Assembly (NCBI GenBank): GCA_947247005.1
Contig: OX365948.1
Span: 7,316,001-7,380,000 of the forward strand
Reading direction: 5' to 3'
DNA length: 64,000 nt
Source: Spisula solida
Lineage: Eukaryota > Mollusca > Bivalvia > Venerida > Mactridae
In this document: piece by piece, positions 24,664 through 36,489 of the stretch
Layout of the letters: every line of letters starts with the position of its first letter
Numbering within the stretch: the stretch's first letter is position 1
Notes under the pieces: generated by a model
Told to the model about the DNA's origin: nothing
The model's database searches: none
What the model saw: the letters and a program-made list of their open reading frames with translations, nothing else
Program-made: the position numbers and the translations under genes

Positions 24664-24956
24664 GAATAAAACAACTCGCAATAGAAGTTTTCAAATGCCT
24701 AAACAACATCTCTCCTGATTATATGCAGGAACTTGTAAGTGTTCGCTCCTCAAATTACCAATTTAGACATAGCAATACTCTGGACTTACCTAAAGTACAT
24801 ACTACAACATATGGAAAAAAGAGCTTCCGCTTTGAAGCAGCTAAAGTTTGGAACAACCTCCCTAATCATATCAGATGCGCATCTAAGTTTACTGAATTTA
24901 AACAGCTTATAAAAATTTGGAGTAATGAGCACTGTACCTGTTCTATGTGTCAGTAA
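24664..24956 (+). pseudogene. 3' end of a non-LTR retrotransposon reverse transcriptase ORF
   Basis: A continuous plus frame reads through LAIEVFKCLNNISPDYMQEL, then a Tyr-Gly segment, then EAAKVWNNLP, then FKQLIKIW and a Cys-rich end CTCSMCQ before TAA at 24954-24956. This is the conserved C-terminal tail of Jockey/CR1-type LINE ORF2 proteins: (A)AxxxWNxLP, then a Phe-Lys-x-Leu segment, then W..-C-x-C-x2-C. The reverse transcriptase core and endonuclease are missing upstream, so this is a 5'-truncated copy, as is usual after incomplete reverse transcription. The Met at 24723 is internal, not a start. Confidence 0.85.
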
Positions 24957-27137
24957 TAAAATTGTCACTTTCTATGTGTATATACATTTATTATGGAACC
25001 CAATGTATGTTTGTTATTTGTTTTTTTTCCTGTATTTGTTTTTCATGTATATTTTATGATCCCATGTTGATATTGAAATGCTGTACATGTATATTGTTTT
25101 GAAATAGACAACATAGTCAAAATATGTACACATAACATTTTAAATGACATATAACAGTAATGTTAATTTGAAAACTCTAAGTATCATATAGATTATATCT
25201 TTACTTTATATCTACTAAACATCATTCTTCTACTTCTACTATCTTAAGCTGTATGATTGTGACTATGTGTGTGTGTACATAATCTGCTTTGCACTTATTA
25301 CAAATGCATTTGCTTAGACTGACTTTTTCTCTCTATTGCAGTTTGTATATAATCTACTATGCCTTGTGAATGTTTCTAACAAAATTATCAAATGAAATCA
25401 ATGATAGCGTATGCGACATGTTAATTAGTGCAGACAGACCCCATTTCATCCAATACATTCTCGGTACGATAGACTCACAACTGTGCGAAACTTTAGATGA
25501 TGTCAAAATGTACCCAAACTTTTTAATTTGCTGCCCAAAATTCATTAAAGCTCTGTACTATTGAGGTTCACATACCAAGTATACATATATACCAATGAAC
25601 ATCGATCGAATACACTAACTACATGTGATTTCATTAAAGAAGGCGCTTTATTTTCCCTCACGTTGATAATGAACAATGTCTACTCAGATGCTTCGTTTCT
25701 GTTTCGACTTTTCGTAGAAACTAAGCTCCTGAAGTATGGTACTAAAATTTTTCTATGCGGTAAGAATGCGTCCATCCTGTCCTTACATATGTCTTAAGGA
25801 AGGTACTGGACTACTATGCATAGGTGTAGTCGTCTAATGTTATGATTGTGTCTGTATCAGCCCAAGAACATTTTTGGTGTATTTGAACACATGTTTTGAA
25901 TTTCCTAATTGTATATACATGTAATCATGTCTGTGTGAGAGAGCATGTCTTGTTCGTGGAATGATTTAGTAGTGCCTGTATGTGTGTGCAAGAGTGGCTT
26001 AGTCTCACTTTTCTTTTCTCCTTTTTAGTTCAGTTCGTATATTATTCAATTTATTTGACTACTATGCCATGTGAATGTATTTTATAGTAGATTATTAGTC
26101 TGATCATGTTGTGGTATATTAAGTAGGACTGAAAAGACACTCATTTTACAGGGTATCACTTAAATACTTTAATATAAATACTTCATATAATAATGAAGCC
26201 ATAGACTTGAACAAGCATAGCATGGTAACCAAATTTCAATCACCATTTCAATCACCCTGATTCAATTCACCTTATAAACTTCTCAATGGTTTTAAATATT
26301 ACAGAACCAGCAACATCCTATTTGATGTAGTATATTTTTCTGTCCGTTGCTAAGCTTTAATAATTAATCCTAAATATAAATGCTTTTAAATACCAGTCAT
26401 ATAAGCTAATTATTGAACACTTTAGATAACAATTTTACTAAGCAGTTAAATATCTTTAATCCAAACAATAGCTTTGGTGTTATCTGGCATTTTATCTGAG
26501 TCTATCTTAGGATAAATTAATATGTAACAATCTTTTAATAATTATGAATGTATTTGCTTAGTCCCACTTTAATTATCTTAGACTGACATATGTACATGTT
26601 GTATATAATTGTTATACTTGTTTGTTTTTTTCTGCAAATTGTGTTAATTTCTTCATGACCATGTACAAAGCATGGTTATTTCATGTGATATAAGACAACC
26701 TATTATAAATAGTGTCCTTCAAAAACTTAATTTATATTATCTTCAACTAATAATGAAATTTCAGAAATCATAATATTACTAAATTTACAGACTATACACA
26801 ATTTTAGAGCCAGCAACTTTCTTGTCAACTCACTGTATTTTCTGTCCACTGATGATCCTGATAAACCAAAGAGATTAATTTTGTCCGTATAGTTTAGCAT
26901 TTTAATTTTTGTTTTTAGTTCGTCTTGCATATTTGTAGTTTCATTTGTTAATTAATTCTCTTGTAACATTGTTTGTATATATTATTATATGTCTCATATA
27001 AATGTTCTATGCATATACTTAAATATATGATTTCTTTGTTATGTCGAATACAAGCTTGTAGCTTATGTTTATTATGTTAACTATAATCGACGTTAAATAA
27101 AGTTTATCTTATCTTATCTTATCTTATCTTATCTTAT
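24957..27137 (+). mobile_element. Probable LINE 3' UTR-like region ending in (TTATC)n
   Basis: After the LINE stop the sequence is T-rich. The phrase ACTATGCC-TGTGAATGT occurs at about 25358 and 26062, suggesting two overlapping 3' UTR-like segments. The stretch ends in GTTAAATAAAG followed by seven TTATC units (27103-27137), and a short tandem tail after an AATAAA-like word is common for CR1-like LINEs. Whether the tail belongs to the ORF end at 24956 or to a second inserted copy is unclear. The short frames at 25370-25564 and 25561-25797 have no recognisable match. Confidence 0.5.
27103..27137. repeat. (TTATC)7 microsatellite
   Basis: Seven perfect pentanucleotide units directly after TAAATAAAG, likely a retrotransposon tail. 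Confidence 0.9.
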
Positions 27138-27308
27138 GGTGAATCAAAATCATCAAACCTATGTGATTACAGCAGAATAATACTTAATCATCCTCATACA
27201 TCAGTGGCTAGTCAAGTTCTCCAGACTATGTTTCGGACGAAGAATACTCTGGTGAACGAGAATGTACTTAACCCATTGCTCCATAGATATAGCACAGAGA
27301 ATTTGGCC

Positions 27309-27560
27309 TGATCCTGACCTTTATGCATGAATATATTACAAGGTAGGTTCTTGCGTTGAATAATAAATTTCCGCAAGCAAATCGTGCAATTTCGGTCCTA
27401 TAGATTTTTGTTTGTATTACACCTTGAGCATCTTCGTGATTATAACTCCCTGCTTATGAAAACAAACAGGCAAGGTTATAAATATAGACAAGATATCTGC
27501 TGTTGAATTATGCTAATAGAAGGTCGAGGATCGAGTCAAATTTTCTGTGCTATACATTAA
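27309..27560 (+). repeat. Dispersed repeat A, copy 2
   Basis: Begins CTTTATGCATGAATATATTA and contains ATTACACCTTGAGCATCTTC, ACTCCCTGCTTATGAAAAC and ATAAATATAGACAAGATATC. It is the closest relative of 56711-56975. Just before it, TTAACCCATTGCTCCATAG (27270-27288) is an unpaired end of the piggyBac-like MITE family. Confidence 0.7.
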
Positions 27561-28158
27561 TTCATGTCCATAACCCAAGTTCAAAAACTCATCCACTAAT
27601 TATATTCCAATAATGAGTATTGAGGGAAAATAATCCAATTAATGAAATGGACTTAATAAGACACCTTACCAAGGGAGATCACTCTTGATATTTGTCAGAA
27701 AAAGCAGCGCATGAGATGTGTACAAATTTTAGCTCACTATTACCAGAACTGTTCTGTGTGTATGGAGAACCATTCTAGCACCTTTCTAGCTCAAAGATGC
27801 CATTGATGGTCTTTGAGAAAATGACAGTTATTGACTCTGACAATAAACTTAACCAACACACACGCAGACGATCCCGTCACGACAAAACTGTACATGAATA
27901 TTATATTCAATACAGGTTTCCTAATTAGACGTACCTTAATATGACATAAAGGTGTTAGTAGTCGCCATGTGATGCTTGTTGGTGGCAATACATCTATAGT
28001 TACCGTAATATAGTCAGTCTAACTACATCTATCACCAAGGTTACTGCTTGACCAATATACAATGCCAATTCTACAATGAATTCAGAGTAAACCAATGTAA
28101 AAATGCAATATACAATGTAGTTCATTATTGTAGAAAACTATTTACAAGGCACTACCGG
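27561..28158. other. No gene seen; repeat remnants
   Basis: 27810-27890 repeats words from 14500-14560 (GTCTTTGAGAAAATGACA, GTCACGACAA). Otherwise nothing recognised. Confidence 0.45.
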
Positions 28159-28160
28159 TA

Positions 28161-30062
28161 ATTGACCTTTCTGCCGATTTTGATTGACAGGTGGCGTTGC
28201 CAATCAGATTGCAGCATTTGGGCAACGATTTATCGCCGCCATCTTGTTAGACAACCTGGACATTAGACAAGCTAAAATCAATGTAAAATGCGCAATATTC
28301 AATTAAGCCTTATTTCATTAATATTGAACACATTTTTAAAATTCTGGTATGTTTAAAAACTAGAGAACTTCAACTTTAATTTGGTAGCAATGTCATGAAA
28401 GTGAATTAATTTATTAAATCCATAAGGCCTCGGAAGTAGTAGCTATATATGTATATTTTGTCTCAAATATAGTCTGATTTAAAAGTTATATCATTGATAT
28501 TTACATTAATCTAATTTGAAATTATTACATGTTGTGAAACTAGAAAGCTTCGTCTTTAATTTGATATGAATGTTGTTAAAAAATATATACCATAGACTCG
28601 TGAAATTATTTTATCATTTGATATCATGCATGTTAATAGAATAAGGACACATTACCCCCAAATAACGAGAATGTGTGTATTTCCCATCAAAGATGATTGT
28701 GAAGTGTTTCAATAATATTGAACATTATGTTGTTTTGGTCTATGTAATAGTTAAAGCACTTTTCAGTTGATACCCTTGTGGTGCTAAATGCATTCAATCT
28801 CCAAAGCTTATAAAAGATTTTTTTTAAACATATGTAGGCTACTGTATGGTCCGGACAGCTATTGTAAATCATGATAGATATATACATGTACAAGTTTATT
28901 TCAAAGTATCTATAGGTCAGAGACTTGTCGGATATATACACATTACTACAAAACATTTATAGCAATTAACTGACCCCATACTGTTCCCCTGTCATGGCGG
29001 AAACCCCTATGTGTCACATTGATTATTGACAATTAACAAGACACCGCGGCATATCACTGGTCCCCGACTGATGTCCGAGATACGAATCTAAACGAGATCA
29101 TCAAAGTATATAACACATTGGAATTTTAACTAACTTATAATCTAGGGCTTATTTATTTCTTGTATAATGGTGCATATGAAATCTGTGTAGCACTTATTGC
29201 ACTTGACCCGACAGTTTTAACGTTATGTTAGAAAACGATATTTTTTTACTTAATAACGCGTGATTGTACATTTTTTGTTGATATGCTGACTGTTAATGAC
29301 AAATCATGTATTACGTAGCGATGTGGGATTTGAAAGATTCACATTAATCTCTGTTAACGTAGCGCTAATTTTTTGCGGAAGTTGCAATCAAATACAGCCT
29401 CAGTCGTAAGTAATCAACAAAATGTATGTCCCCGCCATAAACGGTAGATCACACGGAAGACATCAATAAAAACCCGACGCAGAAAATCTTGCAGAGGTCT
29501 TGTAACTTTACTTAAATAATTTTTTACGCACATTTGATTTCGATTATTTATTAAACACACTATCATACGAACGTGTACGTAAGATGAAATGCTATAGTGT
29601 ATGGAAGATTCCATTATACCGTGTATATGTAAATATATGTACAAATGTATTAACCCTTAATGATTTCTTTGTTACAATAAAGGGTGTATCTTTCAAGCCA
29701 GGTCATTCCCGATTGGCGCAAAAACTATACATAAATAGCTATTTAGATAAAAAGAAACATTCTGATTGAGCGGCAAAATTACGCTTGTGAGTGTCTGCTT
29801 ATTCGGACACTGCTTGGCTCTGATTTAGTAACTGTTTACGTAAAATTCTTCGTTTTGCAAGTTTTAAGTAGGCACATAATTATGTTTCACAAAATTTTCA
29901 AAACATTGACTAAAAGCGAAATATTTAACGGAATTGTATCAAGAGCATCACACGATATCTCCGTATTAGACGCCATTTTAATGCAAGCTTGTCTTGCGTA
30001 GCAACAACGAATACCCGTAACTATAGGGGGCGTGGCTACGAAGCGTCTGCAGAAAGGTCAAT
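28161..30062. mobile_element. Candidate TA-flanked TIR element (1.9 kb), non-coding
   Basis: ATTGACCTTTCTGC (28161-28174) is inverted exactly at 30049-30062, and TA lies immediately outside both ends (28159-28160 and 30063-30064). Beyond the 14 bases the ends are not alike, except that both carry a GCCATCTT/ATGGCG-type word about 80 bp in. A TA target suggests Tc1/mariner. The short frames inside show no transposase motif. Fourteen bases plus TA is modest support. Confidence 0.5.
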
Positions 30063-30135
30063 TAATCCTGCTATCATTGGATGATAAGAGATTATCAGTG
30101 AAAAATAATAGTGAAATTATTATTTTGTTATTATT

Positions 30136-30159
30136 AAAAAAAAAAAAAGAAAAAAAAAG
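30136..30159. repeat. Poly(A) tract
   Basis: An A-run broken by one G, directly upstream of the dispersed repeat at 30176. Confidence 0.85.
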
Positions 30160-30175
30160 CACAAAATAAACAGAC

Positions 30176-30600
30176 AAGAGGGCCCAAAGGGCCATAGGTC
30201 GCTCACCTGTCCTAGTAGTTCATGCACCCCTTATGGTAGCCTCTATTGCATGTACAATGTTTTCACATTGTCTTATGCTTTATAAGATGACCCAATATCG
30301 AACTTGACCTAGATTTTGTTGAGATGATCATTGTGACCAAGTTTCATAAAGATTAGGCCAAAATTGTGACCTTTGGTGACAACACAAGGTTTTTCTATGA
30401 TTTGACCTTGTGACGTAGTTTTTTACCCCAGATGACCCAAATTCAAACTTGACTTAGATTTCGTTGACATGATCATTGTGACTAAGTTTCATAATGATTA
30501 AGCTAAAACTGTGACCTCAAGTGTCTACACAAGTAATTGTGGACGGACGAAGAGTGATCACAAAAGCTCACTCTGTCACTTTGTGACAGGTGAGCTAAAA
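30176..30600 (+). mobile_element. Bivalve-type dispersed repeat, compact complete copy (425 bp)
   Basis: The cleanest copy in the window: CAAGAGGGCCCAAAGGGCC then GCTCACCTGTC at the left, and GACAGGTGAGCTAAAAA at the right, with 11-bp inverted ends GCTCACCTGTC/GACAGGTGAGC. The body has GACCTAGATTTTGTTGAG, GTTTCATAAAGATTAGGC and GTGACCT phrases repeated about every 120-130 bp, then GACGGACGAAGAGTGATCAC before the end. It serves as the reference for the copy at 6.3 kb. It does not encode protein. Confidence 0.8.
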
Positions 30601-30602
30601 AT

Positions 30603-32367
30603 GTGTTGATTTTTGGTGAAAGACTGTAGCCTCCCAAATAGACAAACATGCTTAAAGCATGCATGTCTGGTTGTGACGGGGCTTTTAGGCAATGCAGTTA
30701 ATTAGGCACTCATGGACAGACCAAGGGAAGATCAGGTGACTCACAGCTGTATTTTATGCAACTGAAAAATATTTAATTAAAATTGTTATTAAACAATTAA
30801 ACAGTATAACTAAATGTATGGCCACATACACAACATTTGTTTGTTGATTCGTGTTTGATTGAGACATTTGTAAGTGATTGGCCAATGACTTCGAGAGAAG
30901 AGACAATGCTGTGGTACAAGGAATCAGGATGTGAGACTGTCACTACTGGGTTACCAACCAGTTAATCTCTAGTTGGGGGGGGGGGAAACACTGTAACTCT
31001 AATTGTCATTTCTATGTTAAATTATGAAATAGGCCTTGCTATAAACACCTCATCTTAACAGTGCTCTGAATTCTCATAAAATGCACAATAATAGGTTTCA
31101 TAATTAAATTAATAAATAAGGCCTATATGATTGTCTTGATTTTGTAATAAAGCCTGTCCCTTTTCATTACCCAAAAGGTATCTCAGATTGCCCAGATTGC
31201 ACCACAAGGTTCCTTTATTTTCAAAACAAATACGGAGAGCACTTTAATACCGCCTTGTTGCTGATTTTCAAACAATTTATCAACCCCTTCGCACAGTGAA
31301 AGTCGGCCAGTAGGGAATCACAGGTAACTGTATCATTAAAAATGAAAAAATATTTTATAAAAGATTATTTTTTACTCTTTATCAATGATACACTGTAACC
31401 TGTGTAGGGAATGGGTTTATGTAGCATGCTGCTGATCTTTATGGCTTGCTTCGCTCACACAAAAAATGGTTATCGTTGACTATTATCAAGTAGGCGTATA
31501 GGCATGCTTCTCAGATAAACAATATTTTTCTGGTTCGCTCACAGTTTAAACTTGGTATGTCCATTTCATTATATATATAGGGCATAAATAAATGGCAAAT
31601 CTATTTACAATTTTTATGAGAATATTGAAGCCATTTTTTTTTTAAATAACAAGATATAGATTATATCAATATTATACTGAATAAAATCAGTAAATGCATT
31701 AACTTATGATCATTTAAATGCTATTAGGATTTGTATTTCACTGAATTCATCGAAGTAAGACCAGTATACATATTGTTGTACAGAAGAATATAATTATTAA
31801 AAGCAAACAATCTTTATTGACCCAAGACTGAAAAGCAGTATCGGTACCAAGTATTTTTTTGTATGAAAGATTTTGTCAGGAAGCACAAGTCAGGAACACA
31901 ATGCTTATTCATAAGGATAACAATAAAACATTTAGTTAGTACATTACAGCTGTAACTGTAAGGCTGATTTCATATTTAGTTAACACAACCTAGCAAGGAA
32001 GGTTTAACAAGTGTATTTATTTGTTAAACATTTTTCATACCAAGATATTATACATCTGAATATTCGTATCTTCCAAATATTTGCCTTTATAAGTCAAGAT
32101 TGTCGCTGACGTCTATTTTGATGATCACATAGATATTGAACATTTACAACATGGTCCAACAAATGTTGGCAACACACAGCATTAACACAGTTACACTGGC
32201 AATTTGAAATTAATTTAATCAATGAATCAATGGCTTTTTTAATTTGATCCAATAGATAATGACCATGAAATAATCTACGATAAATCATCAATATATTAAC
32301 TGTGACCAAAGTATCTACCAGTATGAGTTACCTAAATATATTACAAAGAGAGATATTTATTCAGGAA
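30603..32367. other. No gene seen; one short hairpin-forming repeat and an 11-G run
   Basis: A run of 11 G is at 30975-30985. At 31313-31410 two arms (GTAGGGAATCACAGGTAACTG and, inverted, CCCTACACAGGTTACAGTG) face each other, making a ~100-bp imperfect hairpin with ATGATAC words at its centre. Otherwise AT-rich. Confidence 0.5.
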
Positions 32368-34795
32368 GATGAGATGTTGATGCTGTACAGGTTGAGGACA
32401 TGTTGAGGCTGTACAGGATGAGGACATGTTGAGGCTGTACAGGAAGAGAGCATGTTGGGGCTGTACAGGTTGAGGACATGTTGAGGCTGTACGGGTTGAG
32501 GACATGTTGAGGCTGTACAGGATAAGGACATGTTGAGGCTGTACAGGAAGAGGACATGTTGAGGCTGTACAGGATGAGGACATATTGATGCTGTACAGGA
32601 AGAGGACATGTTGAGTCTGTACAGGATGAGGACATATTGAGGCTGTACAGGAAGAGGACATGTTGAGTCTGTACAGGATGAGGAATGTTGAGGCTCTGTA
32701 CAGGAAGATAGCATGTTGAGGCTGTACAGGATGAGGACATGTTGAGGCTGTACAGGATGAGGACATGTTGAGGCTGTACAGGACGAGGCCATGTTGAGGC
32801 TGTACAGGAAGAGAGCATGTCGAGGCTGTACAGGAAGAGGACATGTTGAGGCTGTACAGGACGAGGCCATGTTGAGGCTGTACAGGACGAGGCCATGTTG
32901 ATGCTGTACAGCAAAAGAGCATGTTGAGGCTGTACAGGTTGAGGACATGTTGAGGCTGTACAGGACGAGGACATGTTGAGGCTGTACAGGACGAGGCCAT
33001 GTTGAGGCTGTACAGGATGAGGACATGTTGAGGTTGTACAGGATGAGGACATGTTGAGGCTGTACAGGAAGAGGACATGTTGAGGCTGTACATGAAGAGA
33101 GCATGTTGAGGCTGTACAGGAAGAGAGCATGTTGAGGCTGTACAGGAAGAGAGCATGTTGAGGCTGTACAGGAAGAGGACATGTTGATGCTGTACAGCAA
33201 GAGAGCATGTTGAGGCTGTACAGGTTGAGGACATGTTGAGGCTGTACAGGACGAGGCCATGTTGAGGCTGTTCAAGAAGAGAGCATGTTGAGGCTGTACA
33301 GGAAGAGAGCATGTTGAGGCTGTACAAGATGAGGACATGTTGAGGCTGTTGAGGCTGTACAGGGTGAGGACATGTTGAGGACATGTTGAGGCTGTACAGG
33401 AAGCGGACATGTTGAGGCTGTACAGGAAGAGAGCATGTTGAGGCTGTACAGGAAGCTGTACAGGAAGAGGACATGTTGAGGCTGTACAGGAAGAGAGCAT
33501 GTTGAGGCTGTACAAGATGAGGACATGTTGAGGCTGTTGATGCTGTACAGGGTGAGGACATGTTGAGGACATGTTGAGGCTGTACAGGAAGCGGACATGT
33601 TGAGGCTGTACAGGAAGAGGACATGTTGAGGCTGTACAGGAAGCTGTACAGGAAGCTGTACAGGAAGAGGACATGTTGAGGCTGTACAGGAAGAGAGCAT
33701 GTTGAGGCTGTACAGGAAGAGGACATGTTGAGGCTGTACAGGAAGAGAGCATGTTGAGGCTGTACAGGTTGAGGACATGTTGAGGCTGTACAGGATGAGG
33801 ACATGTTGAGGCTGTACAAGAAGAGAGCATGTTGAGGCTGTACAGGAAGAGAGCATGTTGAGGCTGTACAGGATGAGGACATGTTGAGGCTGTTGAGGCT
33901 GTACAGGATGAGGACATGTTGAGGCTGTACAGGAAGTGGACATGTTGAGGCTGTACAGGAAGAGAGCATGTTGAGGCTGTACAGGAAGAGGACATGTTGA
34001 GGCTGTACAGGAAGAGGACATGTTGAGGCTGTACAGGAAGAGAGCATGTTGAGGCTGTACAGGTTGAGGACATGTTGAGGCTGTACAGGATGAGAACATG
34101 TTGAGGCTGTACAAGAAGAGAGCATGTTGAGGCTGTACAGGAAGAGAGCATGTTGAGGCTGTACAGGATGAGGACATGTTGAGGCTGTACAGGATAAGGA
34201 CATGTTGAGGACATGTTGAGGCTGTACTGGAAGCGGACATGTTGAGGCTGTACAGGAAGAGAGCATGTTGAGGCTGTACAGGAAGAGGACATGTTGAGGC
34301 TGTACAGGAAGAGAGCATGTTGAGGCTGTACAGGAAGAGGACATGTTGAGGCTGTACAGGAAGAGAGCATGTTGAGGATGTACAGGAAGAGAGCATGTTG
34401 AGGCTGTACAGGAAGAGGACATGTTGAAGCTGTACATGAAGAGGACATGTTGAGGCTGTACAAGAAGAGAGCATGTTGAGGCTGTACAGGAAGAGGAAAT
34501 GTTGAGGCTGTACAGGAAGAGGATATGTTGAGGCTGTACAGGAAGAGAACATGTTGAAGCTGTACAGGATGAGGACATGTTGAGGCTGTACAGGAAGAGG
34601 ACATGTTGAGGCTGTACATGAAGAGGGCATGTTGAGGCTGTACAGGAAGAGAGCATGTTGAGGCTGTACAGGAAGAGGACATGTTGAGGCTGTACAGGAA
34701 GAGGAAATGTTGAGGCTGTACAGGAAGAGAGCATGTTGAAGCTGTACAGGAAGAGGACATGTTGAGGCTGTACAGGAAGAGGACACATTGAGGCT
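32368..34795. repeat. 26-bp minisatellite, about 93 copies
   Basis: The unit is GAGGCTGTACAGGAAGAGGA plus CATGTT on the plus strand. Main variants are at GGAAGAGGAC/GGATGAGGAC/GGAAGAGAGC/GGACGAGGCC. Because 26 is not a multiple of three and the minus-strand unit has no stop in any frame, all three minus frames stay open for hundreds of codons (32341-34827, 32361-34811 and 33272-34918), each giving the same 26-residue rotation with YSLNM and SCTAST. These frames are by-products, not genes: no frame is favoured, and units with 13-bp or other deletions shift between them. Higher-order copying is visible: ACAAGATGAGGACATG followed by a shortened unit occurs at 33324 and about 189 bp later at 33513, with related blocks near 33870 and 34150. 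Confidence 0.95.
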
Positions 34796-34827
34796 GCAAA
34801 TTTTCGTCCAAAAATTACCTGATGCAT

Positions 34828-35643
34828 GGGAAATGATTTCTACGAGGGTGGTCCGCAAAAGTCGCAAACATTGATTTTTATTGTATTGTTGTCCATTGTA
34901 TTCACAATTTGCATACATTGTCTTTTTAAGAGATATGTTATCATTGTAATTTTACAATTTGATGTTGAAATCTTAGTACTAAAAATCTGCGTGGTTTTAT
35001 TGCACATGCAGTAGGTCCGATCGACGCACACTCTATGACGTCAAAGTAGTAAATTTGGTACTTATTAATTTTAAATGTAAGACTTAGTTTTCCCCTTTAA
35101 AGTTATTTCTTAATTTCCTTAATTGTATGTCTTGACCAATAACTATCATTTTGAAACATTTCCAAACAATAATATTTAACCTACCTACCTACCCGTTCAC
35201 AATCAGCTTGGGTCGGGAAGGGAAACAAAAATGATTTTAAGTTTGGCCTTAGTGTAGGTTAAATAGCTGTTGCTAAACCATTCACCATGAAAGTTCTCAG
35301 AAAACTGCACATGCCGAAGAGAGTCTGACAATTCACAAAATACCGATAAGAAAAATAGTCATTAACTTAAACTTCAGGCCCGGTCCCAGAAAATTTAGAG
35401 TAGAGGGGCACAGCTAGTTTTTGGGATGTTATGGTGGGGTGAGTGCGGGGCAAAGATTTTTTCACTCTTCGAATTAAAATCATGCAATTTCCTGCACTTT
35501 AAGCTTTTAAAATCTGAAGTAAAGGTATTAAAATTGGACCATATTGAAAATTGATATTGCTGTCAAATATATGTAATCCACAATAAATAAAGTCATTATT
35601 ATTATTCAAACTGTACTGCTACATCAACAGAAAATACAATGAG
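34828..35643. other. No gene seen
   Basis: Unique-looking sequence between the 26-bp array and the foldback element. Short antiparallel frames at 34826-35031 have no domain. Confidence 0.4.
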
Positions 35644-35680
35644 TTATAGTGGGGTGACAATTGGTGATTTTTGGGGGTGA

Positions 35681-36376
35681 GGTGACAACTCAAGTAGAAC
35701 AAGCAATGTTATATACCAAAATGTTCGCCTATGTCTGTACTATATGGAACTGCCGGCATAAATTGTCAACGCGTGGTGCGGACACGGAAATCCAAGATGG
35801 CGTCCAAGATGGCCGCCATAATTTACACATACACTTAAAATTCTATGTTCTCATGCAATTTTTTTATTTATGTATGTAGTCACAAATATTTGCTTGGATA
35901 TTATTCATTTGATAATGTACATCAAATGGACATACAAGACTGACCACTTTGAGGTCAAGGTCACGGTCATGTCAAGGTCAAATTACGAAAAAAAGCTGAA
36001 AAAATGATGTTTCCTCACTTCTTTTCTTGTTTTAGCAGATGTTTTATATTCAAGTTGATATTAAAAGTGATAAAAGTGTTGGTAAGCACATATTCTCTTA
36101 TTATTAGTTGAATTTTTAGTTCAAAATATTGAAACTTTGTCAAAACTGACATTATCATGCATGTACATGTTGGACGAGATGGCATTCTTAGATTGCTGAT
36201 TCCCTATTTAAAATTTTAGTATTCAACTATTGACACTATTATTTCTAATGGTATGATTAAATGTTTGTCTAAACAAAATAACTTTGCATTGTACTCCAAA
36301 TGGACTTGAAAAATGACCAATCAAGGTCAAGGTCAATGTCATTTCAAGGTCAAACTACCAAAAATACCTGAAAATT
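35681..36376 (+). repeat. Left inverted arm of the foldback element
   Basis: Begins GGTGACAACTCAAGTAGAAC and ends near CAAACTACCAAAAATACCTG. It is inverted at 39971-40665. GGTCAAGGTCA words (35950-35985 and 36325-36355) occur twice in the arm. Confidence 0.92.
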
Positions 36377-36489
36377 GATCTTTCATTGCATTTTTTCTTA
36401 TTATGAAATTTCAAGTGAACATTATATTTTGTGGTAGATCATTGATGTGATCAGAGTTCTTCCATTAAAAATAATAATTTATACTGAAC

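Noticed and set aside
25370..25797. Plus frames as part of a LINE protein
   Set aside because: They lie after the ORF stop, carry no reverse transcriptase, endonuclease or Cys-rich tail motif, and one has an equally long antisense frame.
32341..34918. Three long minus-strand frames (828, 816, 548 codons) as Cys/Ser-rich proteins
   Set aside because: All three frames are open over the same 26-bp repeat and give the same rotated peptide, with frequent frame-shifting unit variants. No frame is favoured.
35661..35879. 65-residue peptide shared with 40467-40664 as a conserved small protein
   Set aside because: The two copies are the inverted arms of one element; identity reflects the arms, not selection on protein.
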